Assembly: GCA_947846985.1 (NCBI GenBank)
Contig: CANTUZ010000007.1
Span: 35,096,355-35,160,354 of the forward strand
DNA length: 64,000 nt
Reading direction: 5' to 3'
Origin: Fratercula arctica
Lineage: Eukaryota > Chordata > Aves > Charadriiformes > Alcidae
Each line of letters opens with the position of its first letter. Position 1 is the stretch's first letter. Both the position numbers and the translations under genes were made by a program. A model generated the notes under the pieces. It was not told the DNA's origin. It did not search any database and saw only the letters and a list, made by a program, of their open reading frames with translations. This document shows positions 10,315-24,037 of the stretch, piece by piece.

Positions 10315-13300
10315 GTGAGTTTAAAAGAAGCAACTGCAGCAACGTTTTGGTATGAATCCCTTTGTCACAGGTATGGCATCAGATTAAAGTCTGGGAAAAA
10401 TGTAGGTAATGACTAATAAAAAAAAACATCAGTGAATTGTTAGAGGCAAATATTTAATCAATATTTTATTCCTTGTAGGCCGATTTGTATAGAACCTACA
10501 TTTCAAAAAGTTACTTCTGAATAATATGCAATATGTGTATGTATACAGCTCATTATGAGCAAAGACTCTGCTCAAAATTTGTTGTGAATAAACTGGATTG
10601 GTCTTGTAAGTCAACAAGTAAGTTTCTCTGCATCAAAGGAATGACTGTTCTTTCAGAACCAAGTTTATAATACAAGCAAAATTATTAACTTTCCAGATAT
10701 ACTTTTTTTTTTTTTTTTACATTCAACAATGCTATAGTATTCCTCTTAACTGATTCCTTAACTAGAAGTGTATTAAAAATCAAGATAAGCAGTGTGTAGA
10801 CAGTAAGACTAAAATTCAGATTCAGGATTTAACTGAACATTCATAGAAACATTTCTTTGCTTACGCTGTTTGGGAGTCTGCTCAAGGTTCCTTGCTGATA
10901 AAGTATACATGTTGTGATTTTATTCTAAGTTCCAAATATTGTTTTCCAAACAGTGAAGGTACCATAAAAGGGTTGTTTTCTGACCCGTTAGTCAATTCTA
11001 CAGTTGGCACTTCTTACAACCATTTTAGTAATAGCATATGCACATCTAGGCACTGCCCATTGCTCCCTGGGAGAGAATTCTTCACGTTAGATGTTCTTCT
11101 GTCCTTTCTGTCTGTCCATCGCTGCAACCTCTTTTGGACTGGGACAGCTGTCTGTTATGAGAATCATAGTTTGTGCTTGGTGAACCGACTGCTGTTTCTA
11201 TTTTACAAGAAAAACTAACATACTAAACTCATATACATTACTTTCCCTGAAAAGTTCATCAGTGCTGCAGAATACAGCTGGATTATCTCTGCAAGTTGAC
11301 TTAATGATGCAGAGAAAAACTTAGACTGTATTCTAATTCCCAGAGTTTATTCTTCAGTAACAGGAACATTTGGGGTCCTCATCATATCTAGTTTGTGAAA
11401 AACAGATTGTGACAGTGTTTGCATTTTCTTTTATTTTAGAACAGATATGATTTTACTGATTAAAAAAAAATGACATGGTGAAATAAATGAATAATCAAAT
11501 GAAGCTAGTGCTACGGAGAAGTGTTCCTTTGCCTCTAGATTTAATTTTTAAAAGTGAAGGAGTTTGCTTCAAGGAAGAATTGAGTACAACCATAATTCCT
11601 GTCATTTCTGTAACTTCTTCAAGAGTTGGTATGTGGTTGGAATAACAGACCTCAAATTACAGGGAGTGCTTCATTCAATAAAAACATTAATTTACAGTAA
11701 AATTGCAGACAGTTCTGCTCCATATTGACTTCAGTGTTATTCTTTTTCTCTACACAGTTCATCTTTCCCTCCTTTGGCTTCATTTTCTACACTCTCTTTA
11801 CTTCAAGTGTGTTTGCAAGGGGGGATCTCTGAGGAATAGAGAGGAAGAAATTAATGGGCCTCTCATTCACTGGCTAATTGGTAGGGTCTGAAGCCATATG
11901 TAGCTTTGCATAACTTATATGAAGTTATGGCTGCCTTGCCCCTTCCTGTTCAAATAATATCTGTTCTGTACCTCTGGTTTGTATTAAATGTTGGTTTTTC
12001 ACGTTTCAAGTACGCATTAGTGCAGGTAGATGCACGAGCACACTACACACATCCAACAAGTGGGGCATCAGCAACATTAAGAAAAATATATTATCATTCC
12101 TTCAGAACAAATTCTAGATAATACTACTTCCATAACTATTTCATTTAATTTTCTGTGTCCTCTTCATCATTACTGTTGACAAATATTAGCTAATTTTTAT
12201 TCTTTTTTTCCTATATTCCTTCCTTTCACTTAACAAGAGGCTTTTTCGATGTGAAATTCATTTTCTTAACCTTGTTGCCCAAGCTATCACAAAAAGGGGA
12301 AGCTCTGAGAAAAAGTTCAGCCTTACACTGCTGATGAGGATGGTTTGTCCTGTCTTCCAGCAACATTTGGTGTGGTAGACCTATCAGAAAGTTCATGACT
12401 CTCAATAAAATGGTTCGCGGTAACAGAAAGACAGTTTCAGAGAACTAGGCACAGATTTCACAAGAAGTACAAGAGCAGTTGCTTTGGTGACGACTACATA
12501 GTGTACAAACTTTATTCTATTGCCTTGGCAAGCATCAGTTTTACTTTTTTTTTTTCTGTTCTCCATTCCTTGCTAAATTTCCCACTTCTTGAGTTACATG
12601 CTAATGTGGTAAACTCTGCCAGGCAAAGACTGATTTTATTTAGAGAAAAGATTGCATGTTTGCATAGAACATGTGTCAGCAGGAGAGCTGAAGTCTTAAG
12701 AGGAATAAAGGCCTCCTAGTTGTTGCCGTGAAGCTCAAGGGCAAGCATAAATACAGGACCTGGAACACAGCCTGACAGAAAAGGAGGTAAGACTTGAAAT
12801 AACAGAAGACGGCGTTGAACACTGAGGCGATAAATATGACAGCTACTCTACTCCTAAGGCCAGGATGGAAAAAGGTATAAAATCAGTATGATTCAATGGA
12901 GATGTGTATATATTGTGATAGGTTTATCAAGCAATATTTTTATGTGCAATACTGTTTAAGTTGTTTGCTGATCCTTTGCAGTAAAACGAGCAGACTTAAA
13001 GAGGTTGGATTCTGTTCTATAAAACTGTACATATATTGAGTAACCTAGGCTCAAGCATACTGTCCCATTAACTTCCACATAAATGGTACCTAGACTTCTA
13101 GTTTATGAGCATATTAGAAATACTACAGACAAGAAGGATCAATCACAGTGTTGTTTTGCTGTGATCAATAGAAGACCTCTGTGACAATAAGCTGGGAAAT
13201 GGTTTTCCAGAACAGCTGTATGTCTAAACAGTAAAATACACCCCTACCTGTGGCAGTGCTACCAATAGAGGATTTAATTCAAGCCTTATTTTCCCTGTGG

Positions 13301-16300
13301 AGAGCAGAATGTTGCAGCCCTCTGATCTGACCCTTGGTGTTGTTTACTTCCTTATTAGAGTGCTATGAGTACGCTGCGCTTTGATATAAGGCACACAATG
13401 TGCAGTTATAAATTTCCGTGACAGGCACTGTCTCTGGTTTATTTAGTGAATAGCTTATTGAGATCCCGATTCTGACTAAGCCCTTTGGCTGTAGCTTTTC
13501 TGTCTGTTTTATTATAAGCAATGAATGCTGAAGTAACAATGTTATAAAAGAATCAGAAGCCTCCCGATATGGGCAAATAGATAATTCTACTAATATTTTT
13601 AAATCTCTTAAGATAAATCAAATCAGCTATTTTAGTGTTGCATTGGGGTCTACATTAAGCCTGATGGTTACATTTCTAGGTGGACATACACAAACTCTAT
13701 ATCTTTATGTGTGTCTATACATACCTGTATTCTAATATCAGGAAAAAACTATCATATTTGCAAACTATCAACTTACACTTCAGGCCAATCTGTGGAACAT
13801 CTAGTTTATCAACAGCTGTAATTTTAACAGTAGGGTTATACCATAGTATTGAAGAGACTGGAAAATTTGGGAAATTGCAAAATAATAGCTATTACTATAG
13901 TCATAACAGCAGGCATTTTTAAAAAAAATTATATTTGTCTGAAAAACAGCTGCACCTGGAGCTTTACTTACCAAATAAAATTTTCTCTCTTTATTTTCAA
14001 ACAGTTTTCAATTTTCTGCCGCATTGTGTATTTTTAATTAACTCTATGAATTTTGATTATTTTCCCTGGAGTTCAAGAAGTAAAGGTCAAATGTAATTGT
14101 AGTGATGACTTTCCTATCTCAGGAGGTGTTTATAACATAGAAATAAACCTTTTATCTTTCCTTTTTTTTTTTAAATTGAGAGTGTTGTTTACCTAGTAAA
14201 GCAAAACTGATTGACTAACAGATGCCTTAAGCTGAAAGTCCTTCATGCTCTTTCACATTTTCAGTAAGTGCTTTAGTTATTAGGAAGAAAATAACGAGAT
14301 TAGGACCATGTTAAATTGTTATAACAAGGACTGAAAAACAGGCCTTTGAAACAAAATTTTATTCTACACCTCTTCCAAATCCCAAGTTAATTCTACTTAT
14401 TTCTTCAGTAGAAAAATGTCATTAACCGAACACCTGAATTATGAAACACAAGAAAAACTCCCACATCGTCTTCAGTCCCTCATGAGTTTTACTTTTCAAT
14501 GGGTTTGTTTCTTTAGCAAAATTATACTGAAGAAAAGTTATTATAGACACATTTAATGACAATTTTGTACAGAGCATGTTTGTTAATTTCCCGTACACAA
14601 ACAAGATTTTTTAATTATGATATACAGACTTGTACGGGGCAGAATATGGCATTATTTTTCCTGGAAATCTGTGAATACTGGACTTTATCTTTTAAATCAA
14701 TTACTAGTTCTTTGGAATCATGTCTCCCTGAGGTTGAGCAGAAAATGTTCTGACATTGCTCACATTTTCTCTATTTTGTTTACAGGTTTCTAAAGAAAAA
14801 CAGTGAATTGTTTCTACAGGTTAAAGTTCTGATAGTTTGAGGGACAGACAGTTAATTTTGGCCAAGTGAATGACTCTCATTTAACATCCTTGAATATCTA
14901 TTTCAGTATCTTAATGCTGGTAAAAAGTCTCAAAGACCTGCTTGGTTTTTCTGCCTTCCTGGAAAAGGATTATCTGTCTGTTAGCGATGATGGATCTGTT
15001 TGTGAAACACCAAGAGATTTTTGTCTGCATTTATGCTCACGCTTCACACTAAGATTTAGGAGGACTGTAGTTACTTACTTAAGTGTACTTTTAGTTAGTT
15101 TACGGGATCTCCAATTTAGGCAGTTCTTCATGAATTTGGCAGGAAAAAAACAAGTTATTCAGCAGGTACAGTAATAATCACTAGAAGATATATTTAGAAA
15201 CTATTTTTATTCTGCAAGTATTTGAAATACCTCCATCTTCCTAACAACAAGAAAATACTTTAGGTGGTAAGTGAAATGATCTGCAGTGATCTGCAACCAT
15301 TGTATATGAAAGTCTAGACTGACACATATAAACATCCTAGGTATCTCCACTGTGATTCATTTCTGTGCGATGGTAATACACGATGCCATAGACAGTTCAC
15401 TTTAGATATGCTTATCTGACATAACTGGATTGGGATCTGAACCTTCTACATTATTTATACAACATAATATCAAGCTGAGATAAAACCCCCACTTTCACTT
15501 TGTGTTTATAGCCTTTTCCTGTTGTGTCAAGATGTAACTAATAATGTATTTGACCTTCCTGACCAACATGTATTTCTATATAATACACTCCCAAATCCCC
15601 TGATTAAGACAGAAAACTGAACTCATTCTTAGTTTACAAACAATACTTAGTTCGTACTATACAATAATTTAAATGAATTAATCTACATTTATAAAACTGA
15701 ATCTTGGTAGAGAGAGTTGCTTATTACAGATAATGCTATCACTGAGCAGCTGTTCTAGCACTCCTTCACTATTCACTTATTAAGGGGGGTAGGACAGGGT
15801 ATTAACTTTTAATATAAAGTTAATGAAGTTTTTAACTTGTACTAAATAAGCAACATGACTTTATTCCATGTATAGAGTGGAATAAGATATAGATAACACT
15901 ATGAAAAATGACTACTCAGTGATTTCATACAACATACGTAGGCGTAGATAAGAGATCTGTTTCTTTAATGCTTTTATCATATTATCACAATTTAATTTCC
16001 TACTGAGTACGAATAATTTTACTATGAAATATATTATCACCAATATTAATTCAGATGTTGGATGGTCTCTCAAATCAGCTGGCTATATTACTTAAATCCC
16101 ACAGATTTTTACTTTCGTAAGTTAAAGTACTCTCATTAATATCATATTCTTTTTCAATAAGTGTCATGTTCCTTACTTTGAAAAGTAAAATAGTTCACAG
16201 CCAAAATGAATGAGTCATTGCTAATTTGACTAGGAAAATTTTAAAAAGACAATACTTCAGTTAACTCTGTGTAATCAAGAGGCAGATGATAATGAAGTGA

Positions 16301-18939
16301 ATCTAAAGTTTCCATTTCCTTGAAAAATAACCCCCCCATCTAGAATCCAGATGATGAGTGCTCTATAAAAGCCTATGACAAAATTAATTATTACATCTTC
16401 AGCTCACAATTTGAAATTTGTACAGCAAATATCAGAGCACACAAGAAAATTTTGAGTATCTACTCATTAACCTGCTAATGCCTGTGTTTGTTAAACCACA
16501 AAGCTTCATCCATAAATAAATGAGGGCAGGGTTAATGCCAGTAAAGGAACTCTAATTCTGTTCCTTCTAATCTTTTACCTGCAGTCAGTTTTTAGTCTCG
16601 GATATCAGGGGAAAACACAAATTAATGCCAATTAAGGTAATGCAACAACAGAAAGGTAGAGTACACTTATGAATCATTTGTCATGAGGATTTGCATGTAA
16701 AATTTAAACTCCTGTTAGCAATGCAATAAATTCTTCTTACTCTGCAAAATTCTGGCATAACCTTCTGTTTTCAAACTGTTTGGAATCCTTCTCCAATATT
16801 AAATGTGTTAACGTGAGCGCAGAATACATTTCCTTCCATACCTATCTTTGTAACCCCTAAATGATTATCTCAGTGCCATATTTATTTCTAACGTGCTGAT
16901 CATCTGAATGCATGATGACTTTGGCTGCATTTTGAGCTTTGTACAAAAAGAGATCCTCAGGAGGAGGAATGTTAATGGACTTAGTTGGAGCTCCTTCAAG
17001 AGGCTGTTCACTTTGATCTTTAAAATGAATCATCACAACTCAGAGATGATCAGCGGCCAAGGCTTAGAGAGGTTTGACTGATCTCTGCACAGTCTGCATG
17101 TTGATGAGCCTACATGTTAGAATTACCTGACAGTTTCCTTTTCAGCTGTTTAGAAAGTCAAGGAAATGCTATGGCATCTTATTTTATTGTTTGTGCTTAC
17201 CTCCCAAAGTTAGCTTTTTGCTATTGCATTGGAGATGCTGGTCTTACAGTAGAATTTCATTGCCTATTATCCTACTATTCCTACTAGCTTGTTCTATTGG
17301 GGTGTGCATTGGGTAGCCAAAGGCATTTGGGTGTGAAATATTTGAAATTCAGCTCACTTCTCATTATGTATTCCATTACTTTTATGCTGTCCCTAACACG
17401 ACTTCGATGTAAAATTTGTGATGTTTTGTTCAGGTCTTTTAGTATACTAGTTGTTGATTATGCTGTTGTAAAATCAGTGGAGCTGAAGCTAAAAATGTTA
17501 CTACAAACAATAGAACAGCTATTGCCTGGAGCCTAAAACCAATGATATGCTAAACAGAATGAATTATAATTCATAAACTGATGGGGAGATTTTTTTCCTA
17601 CTCTGAACTATGCTGGACTTTTTTGGCCACACTAAAAAATACCATTAAGCCAAAGAGGAAGAACATTATCAGGCCATTTTAGAAAACCATAGCATTTAAA
17701 TGCCACGTCTAATTTTTCAGAGGGCGTGGATAGTTGTGGTTGGGTTTTTTAATCTTGCAATGGGAGGTGAGGAGAAATAACTCAATATTTACTGAGGAAC
17801 ACTCACCCATTGTCCAAAATTTTCAACTTCAGATGCTAAACTTTTTCAGTAAAGAGAATAGACTGCATAAGATACATTTTGATAGATCATCAAATTCCCA
17901 ACATTATGATAAAAAACCTGAAACCATTAAGTGCAATTATGTGGTTTTTTTCTTGAATTAAAGAAAATAAATAAAACCAGTTAACCATTTTGCAAGTTTT
18001 AGTTTTAGGTCATGAATAGCGGTTCAAAGGACTCCTAAAACCAAAATTCATTTGCTAGGATTTTAAAAACTCTATACAGAATGTGTAGCTCAATCAGTCT
18101 TCAAGGTCAAATACACCCTTGTTTTGTAAGACTGTAACCTTTGTTTTCTGTTCCTAGAGTTGGAAGACAGATAAAAGTACAGTTACGAGGGAAGGAAAAA
18201 AAAACAACAAACCACATTTTTGTGAACAGGGGCTTCTTCAAATTTGCCAGAAATTACTGTTAAAAACTCTTGAATTCATTATAGCTAGCAGCATAAGTGA
18301 ACTGAGACGCAGCTTTCTTTTTGTTTCTATATTTTTTATTTAATACGTTTCAGAATTTTATGACACTTTTCTTGCAGTTCAGACTAGCTGTAAGACTGAA
18401 GGATAAATCAGTTTCAATGAAGAAAAACCCCTTTTATTATAATGCATGGAATAAAATCCCTGTTCTAACTCTCAATGAAGTTTTCCTGTATGTCCTAGGA
18501 GACTGCATTGCTCAACGTGCAGAACACTGAACCCGCACAAGGCTGATTTTATGTACAGCTTGCTCTGCCATTTATTCCTCTCATCTGCAGAACAGATTGT
18601 TAATCTTCCTTTCCTTTATAAAGGACTTTTGAACCTACTGATGACATTAGTATGCATATTATTATGTGCTTCTCATTTTAAATTCTTTTTGCCACCAGAA
18701 TGGGAATCTGTCCTCTGAAACAAACATGTTTGTTTCTAGAAATGTCTTTTTAAAACAAAAGCTAAGGGGAATTGCTGAAGGTAGACAGAGTGCCTGGTTA
18801 ATGTTGCATACTTAAAATTGGTCCTACTGAGACAGGAGTTTGAAATTGGTACCCTTGGGATTCTGGCACTACAGTGCTTTATGAATATGGTGACTGTTCT
18901 GGCTACTGGCATCCTGTTTGTAGAGCCTATAAAAATATT
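10315..18939. other. Long noncoding stretch, no gene seen
   Basis: Over 8 kb with no recognisable exon or repeat. It contains a T16 run at 10703-10718 and a T11 run near 14162. The longest open frame (102 codons, 14866-15174, +) has no recognisable motif and reads like chance. The 16500-17040 part has a texture suggestive of a conserved noncoding element; this is treated as a finding, not annotated. Confidence 0.6.
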
Positions 18940-20255
18940 CATAACAGGTTTGACTAATGCCCCATCTAGGTCAGTATTGCAGCTCAGGCATGGGCTAAAA
19001 ATAAATGCATATGAGAAGGAGACACATTGTGGTAAGCGTGATGAACATTCTCCTGGCTTCTGAGGAAAAAGGGCTACTTGAATTGGGGATAATCTTGGTT
19101 TTTTTAACAGCCTGTCAGATTTTTCTTTTATGAATATTTCCCCAAGTTTGTGAATCCATGTGTGTTTTTAGCATTCACGATATCTTGTGCCAGGGAGTTC
19201 CACAGATACCTTTGCATTAAGTGAAGAAGTGCCTGCCTGGTTTTTAATTTTGAACCTCCACCTGCTAATTTGTATTTAAGGCTTTCTTGTTATTGTTGGG
19301 GAAGAGGCAGTTAATTTTTCTTTCACCTCGTCCATGCCTGTCATGATTTTTAGCTGGCTCTTGGTTGATGCTTTTTTAGACTGGGAGTCCTAGCCTGTAA
19401 ATATCTTCCTTCTGTGCAAGTTATTTGGTTCCCTTTGACAATTTTTGTCAACCTTTTTTGAAATTCTGCTACATGCTTTTTCTCAGATGAAAGGACCAGG
19501 ATTCCACATAACAATCATGATGTGGGCACAACACTGACTACCCGGTAGCATTACATTTTCTGAGGTTTTCCTCTGTTTAATAATAATTCCTAAGCTACTG
19601 AACTGATATGTTCATGAGGTGGTTATTTTAGCTAAGCTATCTTTCAGTTGTGGGCTTAGCTGATTCAGAATCAATCACTGGGTGCATAAAGTGAGAAATG
19701 TGGGGTTTTTATTTTGCAGAGTTCATTACTTAACATTTGTTTAGTTTGAACATCATCTGACATTTTATCCCCAATCACTCAGTGCCACAGATTCTTTCTG
19801 CAACTCTTTTTTGCAGTCAACTTTTGTTTTTTTCTTTCCCTGAAAAACATCTTCAGCAGCAAACTTAATCTCCTCTCCATTCTCTTTTCCTGATCATTCC
19901 TGAATGCGTTGAGCAGCTGAGGCCCCAGTAAAGATTCCTGTGGGATTCCACTGGTGCTTTCCCTTCACTGAGAAAATTGACCATTTATTGCAGCTCTTTG
20001 TTTCCATTCTTTTAGTTAGTTATCCCTGTGAGGACCTTCCCTCTTATCTTATGTCAGCTTAATTTAAGGCCCTCTGGTGACTGGACCTAGTTGAATACTT
20101 CATGGAAATTGGAGCTGTCTGTGTTAGCCACCGCTCCCCTGTTCTCACTCAGTTTATTTTCAGTGATTTTTGTCAGAAAATTCTAGTGGATTGTGGGGTA
20201 AGACTGTTTAAAAAAAAAAGAAAAAAGTCATGTTGATTCTGTTTTGAAGTACAGT
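18940..20255 (-). mobile_element. Old, heavily diverged CR1 LINE copy (reverse orientation)
   Basis: Read on the - strand from 20255 down to 18940, this follows the layout of an older CR1 branch. Reverse transcriptase remnants come first, then the C-terminal ORF2 block, then the 3' end around 18940-18985 (complement of gccccatctaggtcagtatt, a form of the CR1 tail). The clearest coding relic is the complement of 19935-19952, reading SGIPQES followed by LLGPQLLNAF, which matches the RT block [11 protein letters not shown] degraded FADD-like block (KFAAEDV) lies near 19855-19875. Frames are shot through with stops and indels. The 3' end differs from the younger copies at 21.1 and 41.9 kb, so this is another, older subfamily. 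Confidence 0.82.
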
Positions 20256-21086
20256 CACTCTTTGATATAGAGGTCAGAGCAACAGTTTATTTAACTGCAA
20301 GTTTGCTTAGTTTGTCTTGAAAAAAGTTATTTATGATGTTTTGATTCAAGCGACATGGTATCTGTTTGAATTTTTTTTTCCAGTAAGTACCTTCTAATGA
20401 TACACTATATATAGGACTTGCTTGAGAAATGGCAGATGAGAGTCTTTTCTCAATTTAACCATGTTTGACTCCTGTAACATGTAAGTACTGATAATACCAC
20501 CTCAGTATCCAGTGGAATTATGTCAATTCACACTGTTTGGAAACAGAGCAAAACATTCTGGGTTTTAGCACATAACCTCAAACTGTTTGTAGCCATATCC
20601 TGAAGAAAAATTTGACCTGTACTATTTGCAGTACAGATTAAATTCTAACACTTTGAAGATAGGGGGATTAAGAACGGTATGACATTTTATAAATAGCAGT
20701 TTAACTACATAAATGTGCCACTTCAGTGTACAAAGAAAAATGTATTTACAGTAATTTAAAAATGTTTTTAAGACAAGGTTGCAGTTTGTAGAGCAACACA
20801 ATTTGTCACTAATTTTTCTGATAACTTATAAAGTAGTAGAAGTTGCTGCACTTCACTTTCTAGTGTTGGAAATACCTGTCACAAGGAAGTCCTGTGTTAT
20901 GAAACTCTGTGTGTGTAATTATGCCTTGCTATAACACAGAGACTTACTCATAAAACACCTAACAAAAATAAATACCCTTCTCCTTGTATTTGTTTTAAGG
21001 ATAAATGACTAAAAGCCTGGTATTTTGAAAAAACAGATGCATTTTGCTGCTGCATACTTACAGGGAATAATCTCTGTTGGTAATTT
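20256..21086. other. Noncoding spacer between two CR1 copies
   Basis: No gene or named repeat is seen. The left edge may still include badly worn CR1 sequence that I cannot align by eye. Confidence 0.6.
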
Positions 21087-21440
21087 GGTAATCATAGAAT
21101 CCGAGAATGGTTTGGGTTGGAAGGGACCTTAAAGATCATCTAGTTCCAACCCCCCTGCCCTGGGCAGGGACACCTCCCACCAGACCAGGCTGCTCAAAGC
21201 CCCATCCAGCCTGGCCTTGAACACCTCCAGGGATGGGACATCCACAGCTTCTCTGGGCAACCTGTTCCAGTGTCTCACCACCCTCACAGTGAAGAATTTC
21301 TTCCTAATCTAATATAAATCTACCCCCTTTCAGTTTGAAGCCATTACCCCTCATCCTATCACTACATGTCGTTGTAAAAAGTCCCTCTCCAGCTTTCTTG
21401 TAGGCCCCCTTCTGATACTGGAAAGGTCTCCCCGGGTAAT
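21087..21440 (-). mobile_element. CR1 LINE 3' end, 5'-truncated, well preserved (reverse orientation)
   Basis: The + strand opens with atcatagaatccgagaatgg, the complement of the CR1 3' tail. It continues through the complement of the terminal ORF2 block (for example accttaaagatcatctag and ggcaacctgttccagtg) and stops near 21434. About 340 bp of the 3' end is present. The 6-mer ggtaat lies directly at both edges (21087-21092 and 21435-21440), a possible short target-site duplication, although CR1 usually makes none or very short ones. Divergence looks low compared with the copy at 18940-20255. Confidence 0.93.
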
Positions 21441-23021
21441 ATAATACTCAATTGGAAGAAATACAGTAAGGTCTGGCTGTGCTATGTTTGTGTAGCTCTT
21501 ATAATAAGAGATAACACAGACGAATATTATTGCAATCTGAAACGGGAATGTTTTGAGATTACATGGAATTTACAGTATTGTTCATGGCTCTTTCTGCCAC
21601 CTTTATACATTGGTTTATTGAATCTAAAAACCTCTGTCATATGCATTAGGAATTTAGGAAAAGTAAACTGTAAAATAAATATGATTTTTTTTTAATTGTG
21701 CAAAGAAACAAAAATGCTTCTAAAAAGACTATATGAAATTATTATATTCTCCACATAAAAATTTCATTGTCTGAAGATACTTAAAAGCTTAGTAAACACT
21801 AAAGTATAATGTACTCTAAAGAGACTTCTACTTGAATTACATTTGTACGTAGTTTCCATAATGGCTGTTAATAGGAGAAGCAGACTCAAATTCAAGAGAA
21901 AACTAAATATTTTATACATGCGCAAAATTTATCATGAAGTTTTAATGAATGGCTTTTATCTATTTCTAATCATCCTTACTATTACAGATAAAGGCAACTC
22001 TGAAGTGTTCCCAAAGCGATTTAGGAAACTTGACCTCTCAGTCCCTATTCTGGTGGACAAAAGAGCTTAAATGCGGGAATTATTGCTCCTGTTAAAACCA
22101 TAAGCTATGGCATTTAAGTTGTGCTTGCTGTACACATTGATCTCTACCTAGTTGGGTAATCAGAAAGTTTCCAAGTGCAATTACAGAACAAAAGATCCTG
22201 AACTGGAACTTATTACTGGATCGGCGGGCTTGAGACCACCCACTTACTGAATTGATCTTTATCTATAGATTGATTTTTCCCTCCTGTCTTTGCTGTTTTG
22301 ATATGTTCAAAAATTATACTGCCTTTTTGTTATTAATGCGAAGTCTGAAACAGGAGTGATAAATCTTTTGAGTCAGGATGAGTTTAAAAGGTATGAAATT
22401 ATAAGGTAAAGGTGGTAATTGCTGGGCACCAACTGTGGCAGCAACGTGTGAGGACGAAAAATATCACATTAGTAAATCTTCTCTTGAAAGCATAGGTTTT
22501 GTTTGGCTATCTCTAAACTAGCTGCCATTCATACTGCCAGGCATCATTGGAGTTCAGTACATGCTAATTACCTGAGCCTTTTCGCAATGTTCACAAGGTG
22601 GGTTGTCACCCACATCCTCCTTGTTATGAATTACCTACTTCAGAGTTTGGGCATATATTAATCCAGTTGTAACACCACCATTTGAACTGTGATGTGGAAG
22701 CGTCCTCTGTCTGCAAGACAGGATGTCTCGGAATGTCTGTAAAGCAGTAACACTGGCATAACAAGAGTTATGATGAGTACAAATAATAGACCAATACAGT
22801 GTTTGGCTGGTTTTTATATGTCCTTTTTTTTATCCCTGAATATAGGTAATAATTAGGCTTAAATCTACTTGTTGGCCTTTATGTTTATAAACACTCTTTT
22901 TCAATGCTCTGGCCCCCACATTCCAGCTCAGAGTAAGTTAAGCATGTGTTTGAAGGCAGGAGTGTATTGGGTCAGATGCTTGAAAAACTTAGTTGCTGCT
23001 AGGGAAGGGGAGGTAATGAGC
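21441..23021. other. Noncoding stretch, no gene seen
   Basis: No coding frame above 75 codons. The part around 22500-22620 (gccattcatactgccaggca to catgctaattacctgag) has the texture of a conserved noncoding element and is raised in the findings. Confidence 0.6.
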
Positions 23022-23430
23022 TGAAGTTTACAAAATTGTGAAGGCAGTAAATAAGTTGAATAAGGTGGAAGAGCTGTTCACCAGATCCCTCTGCACAAGG
23101 CATAGAGGGTAGGGAACTTCTAGAATTTGCTGCCACTGAAGATTGTGAATGCAGACAGTACCAGCAGGTCCAGAAAGAGTTTGGACAAATTCACAAACAG
23201 CAGGTCTATAAAAGTGTGCTGAAAGCACTGGGACAGGTTGTACCCACTAATATCCCTTGTACTACAGTTGTGGACTCTGGGGAAGTATAAGGGGAGTGGA
23301 CCAGAGAAAGCATCCAGGCTTCCGTGCTGCCTGTAAATAGCTTCACCCATTGAACATGTCAGAGACACAACAGTGGGCCAGATGGACAAGTGGTCTGACT
23401 TGGGGCATTTTTTAATATTTTTCATATTAT
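23022..23430 (+). mobile_element. CR1-type LINE 3' end of an older subfamily
   Basis: The segment runs from tacaaaattgtgaaggcagt through gagctgttcaccagatccct, gaatttgctgccactgaaga and ggacaaattcacaaacagca to the tail gccagatggacaagtggtct followed by gacttggggcattttttaat. This is the 3' layout of the older CR1 branch that ends in a 'gg-ctgac-ggcattttt' tail instead of the ATTCTATGATTCT repeats. It appears related to the old copy at 18940-20255 but sits in the opposite orientation. No open frame survives. Confidence 0.8.
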
Positions 23431-23990
23431 CATTATGCGGGATGGCAGTACTGTCATCATACATACTTGACTTGTAAGTTAGAGTCTTATTAAGCAGATA
23501 AAACTTTTACAATTCTGCTTTCTCTTTATTATACTTCCCCTAAAATGAGAACTGATGTTTGGAAGCCAGAACAGTTAGAAAAATAAAATACTGTTGCCAA
23601 GCATATCATGCTGAATACTGAGTAACTCCATTTATATCGGTGATGCTGCTCAGATGTACATAGGTGTGATGTAAAGCAGAATTTAAAAAATGGGAGAAAC
23701 AAATAGTAGGAGTGATAGTCACCACAAGAGAGAACAGACTGATACTTTCAGCATAGATATTTTTAGTCTTCAGGTTCACAAATCTGTCTTTCTGCCAAGA
23801 GAGGATATCTGAAACATGTGAACGTCCAATCTCTCTCAATACTAGATAAACTGTCTTGCATGTGTGCAGCAAAACCATCACCTATGATAGTACTTTGAAT
23901 CTTGACTAATTCAGGCACTTGTGCTCCCTTATTCCAGGGAGTGTCTTTCATTCATGCAAAAGATTGTACTGAAACCAGTTTACTTAGTCG

Positions 23991-24037
23991 GGGGTTTTTT
24001 GGGTTTGTTTTTTGTGTTTTCTTTTTTTTTTTTTTTT
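23991..24037 (+). repeat. G/T-rich low-complexity tract with T16
   Basis: A ggggg-TTTTTT-ggg-TTTG pattern runs into sixteen T at 24022-24037. It is one of about ten similar + strand G/T tracts in the window. Confidence 0.85.

Noticed and set aside
14866..15174. 102-codon + strand frame
   Set aside because: Looks protein-like at a glance, but there is no recognisable domain, no convincing splice sites and no neighbouring exon.
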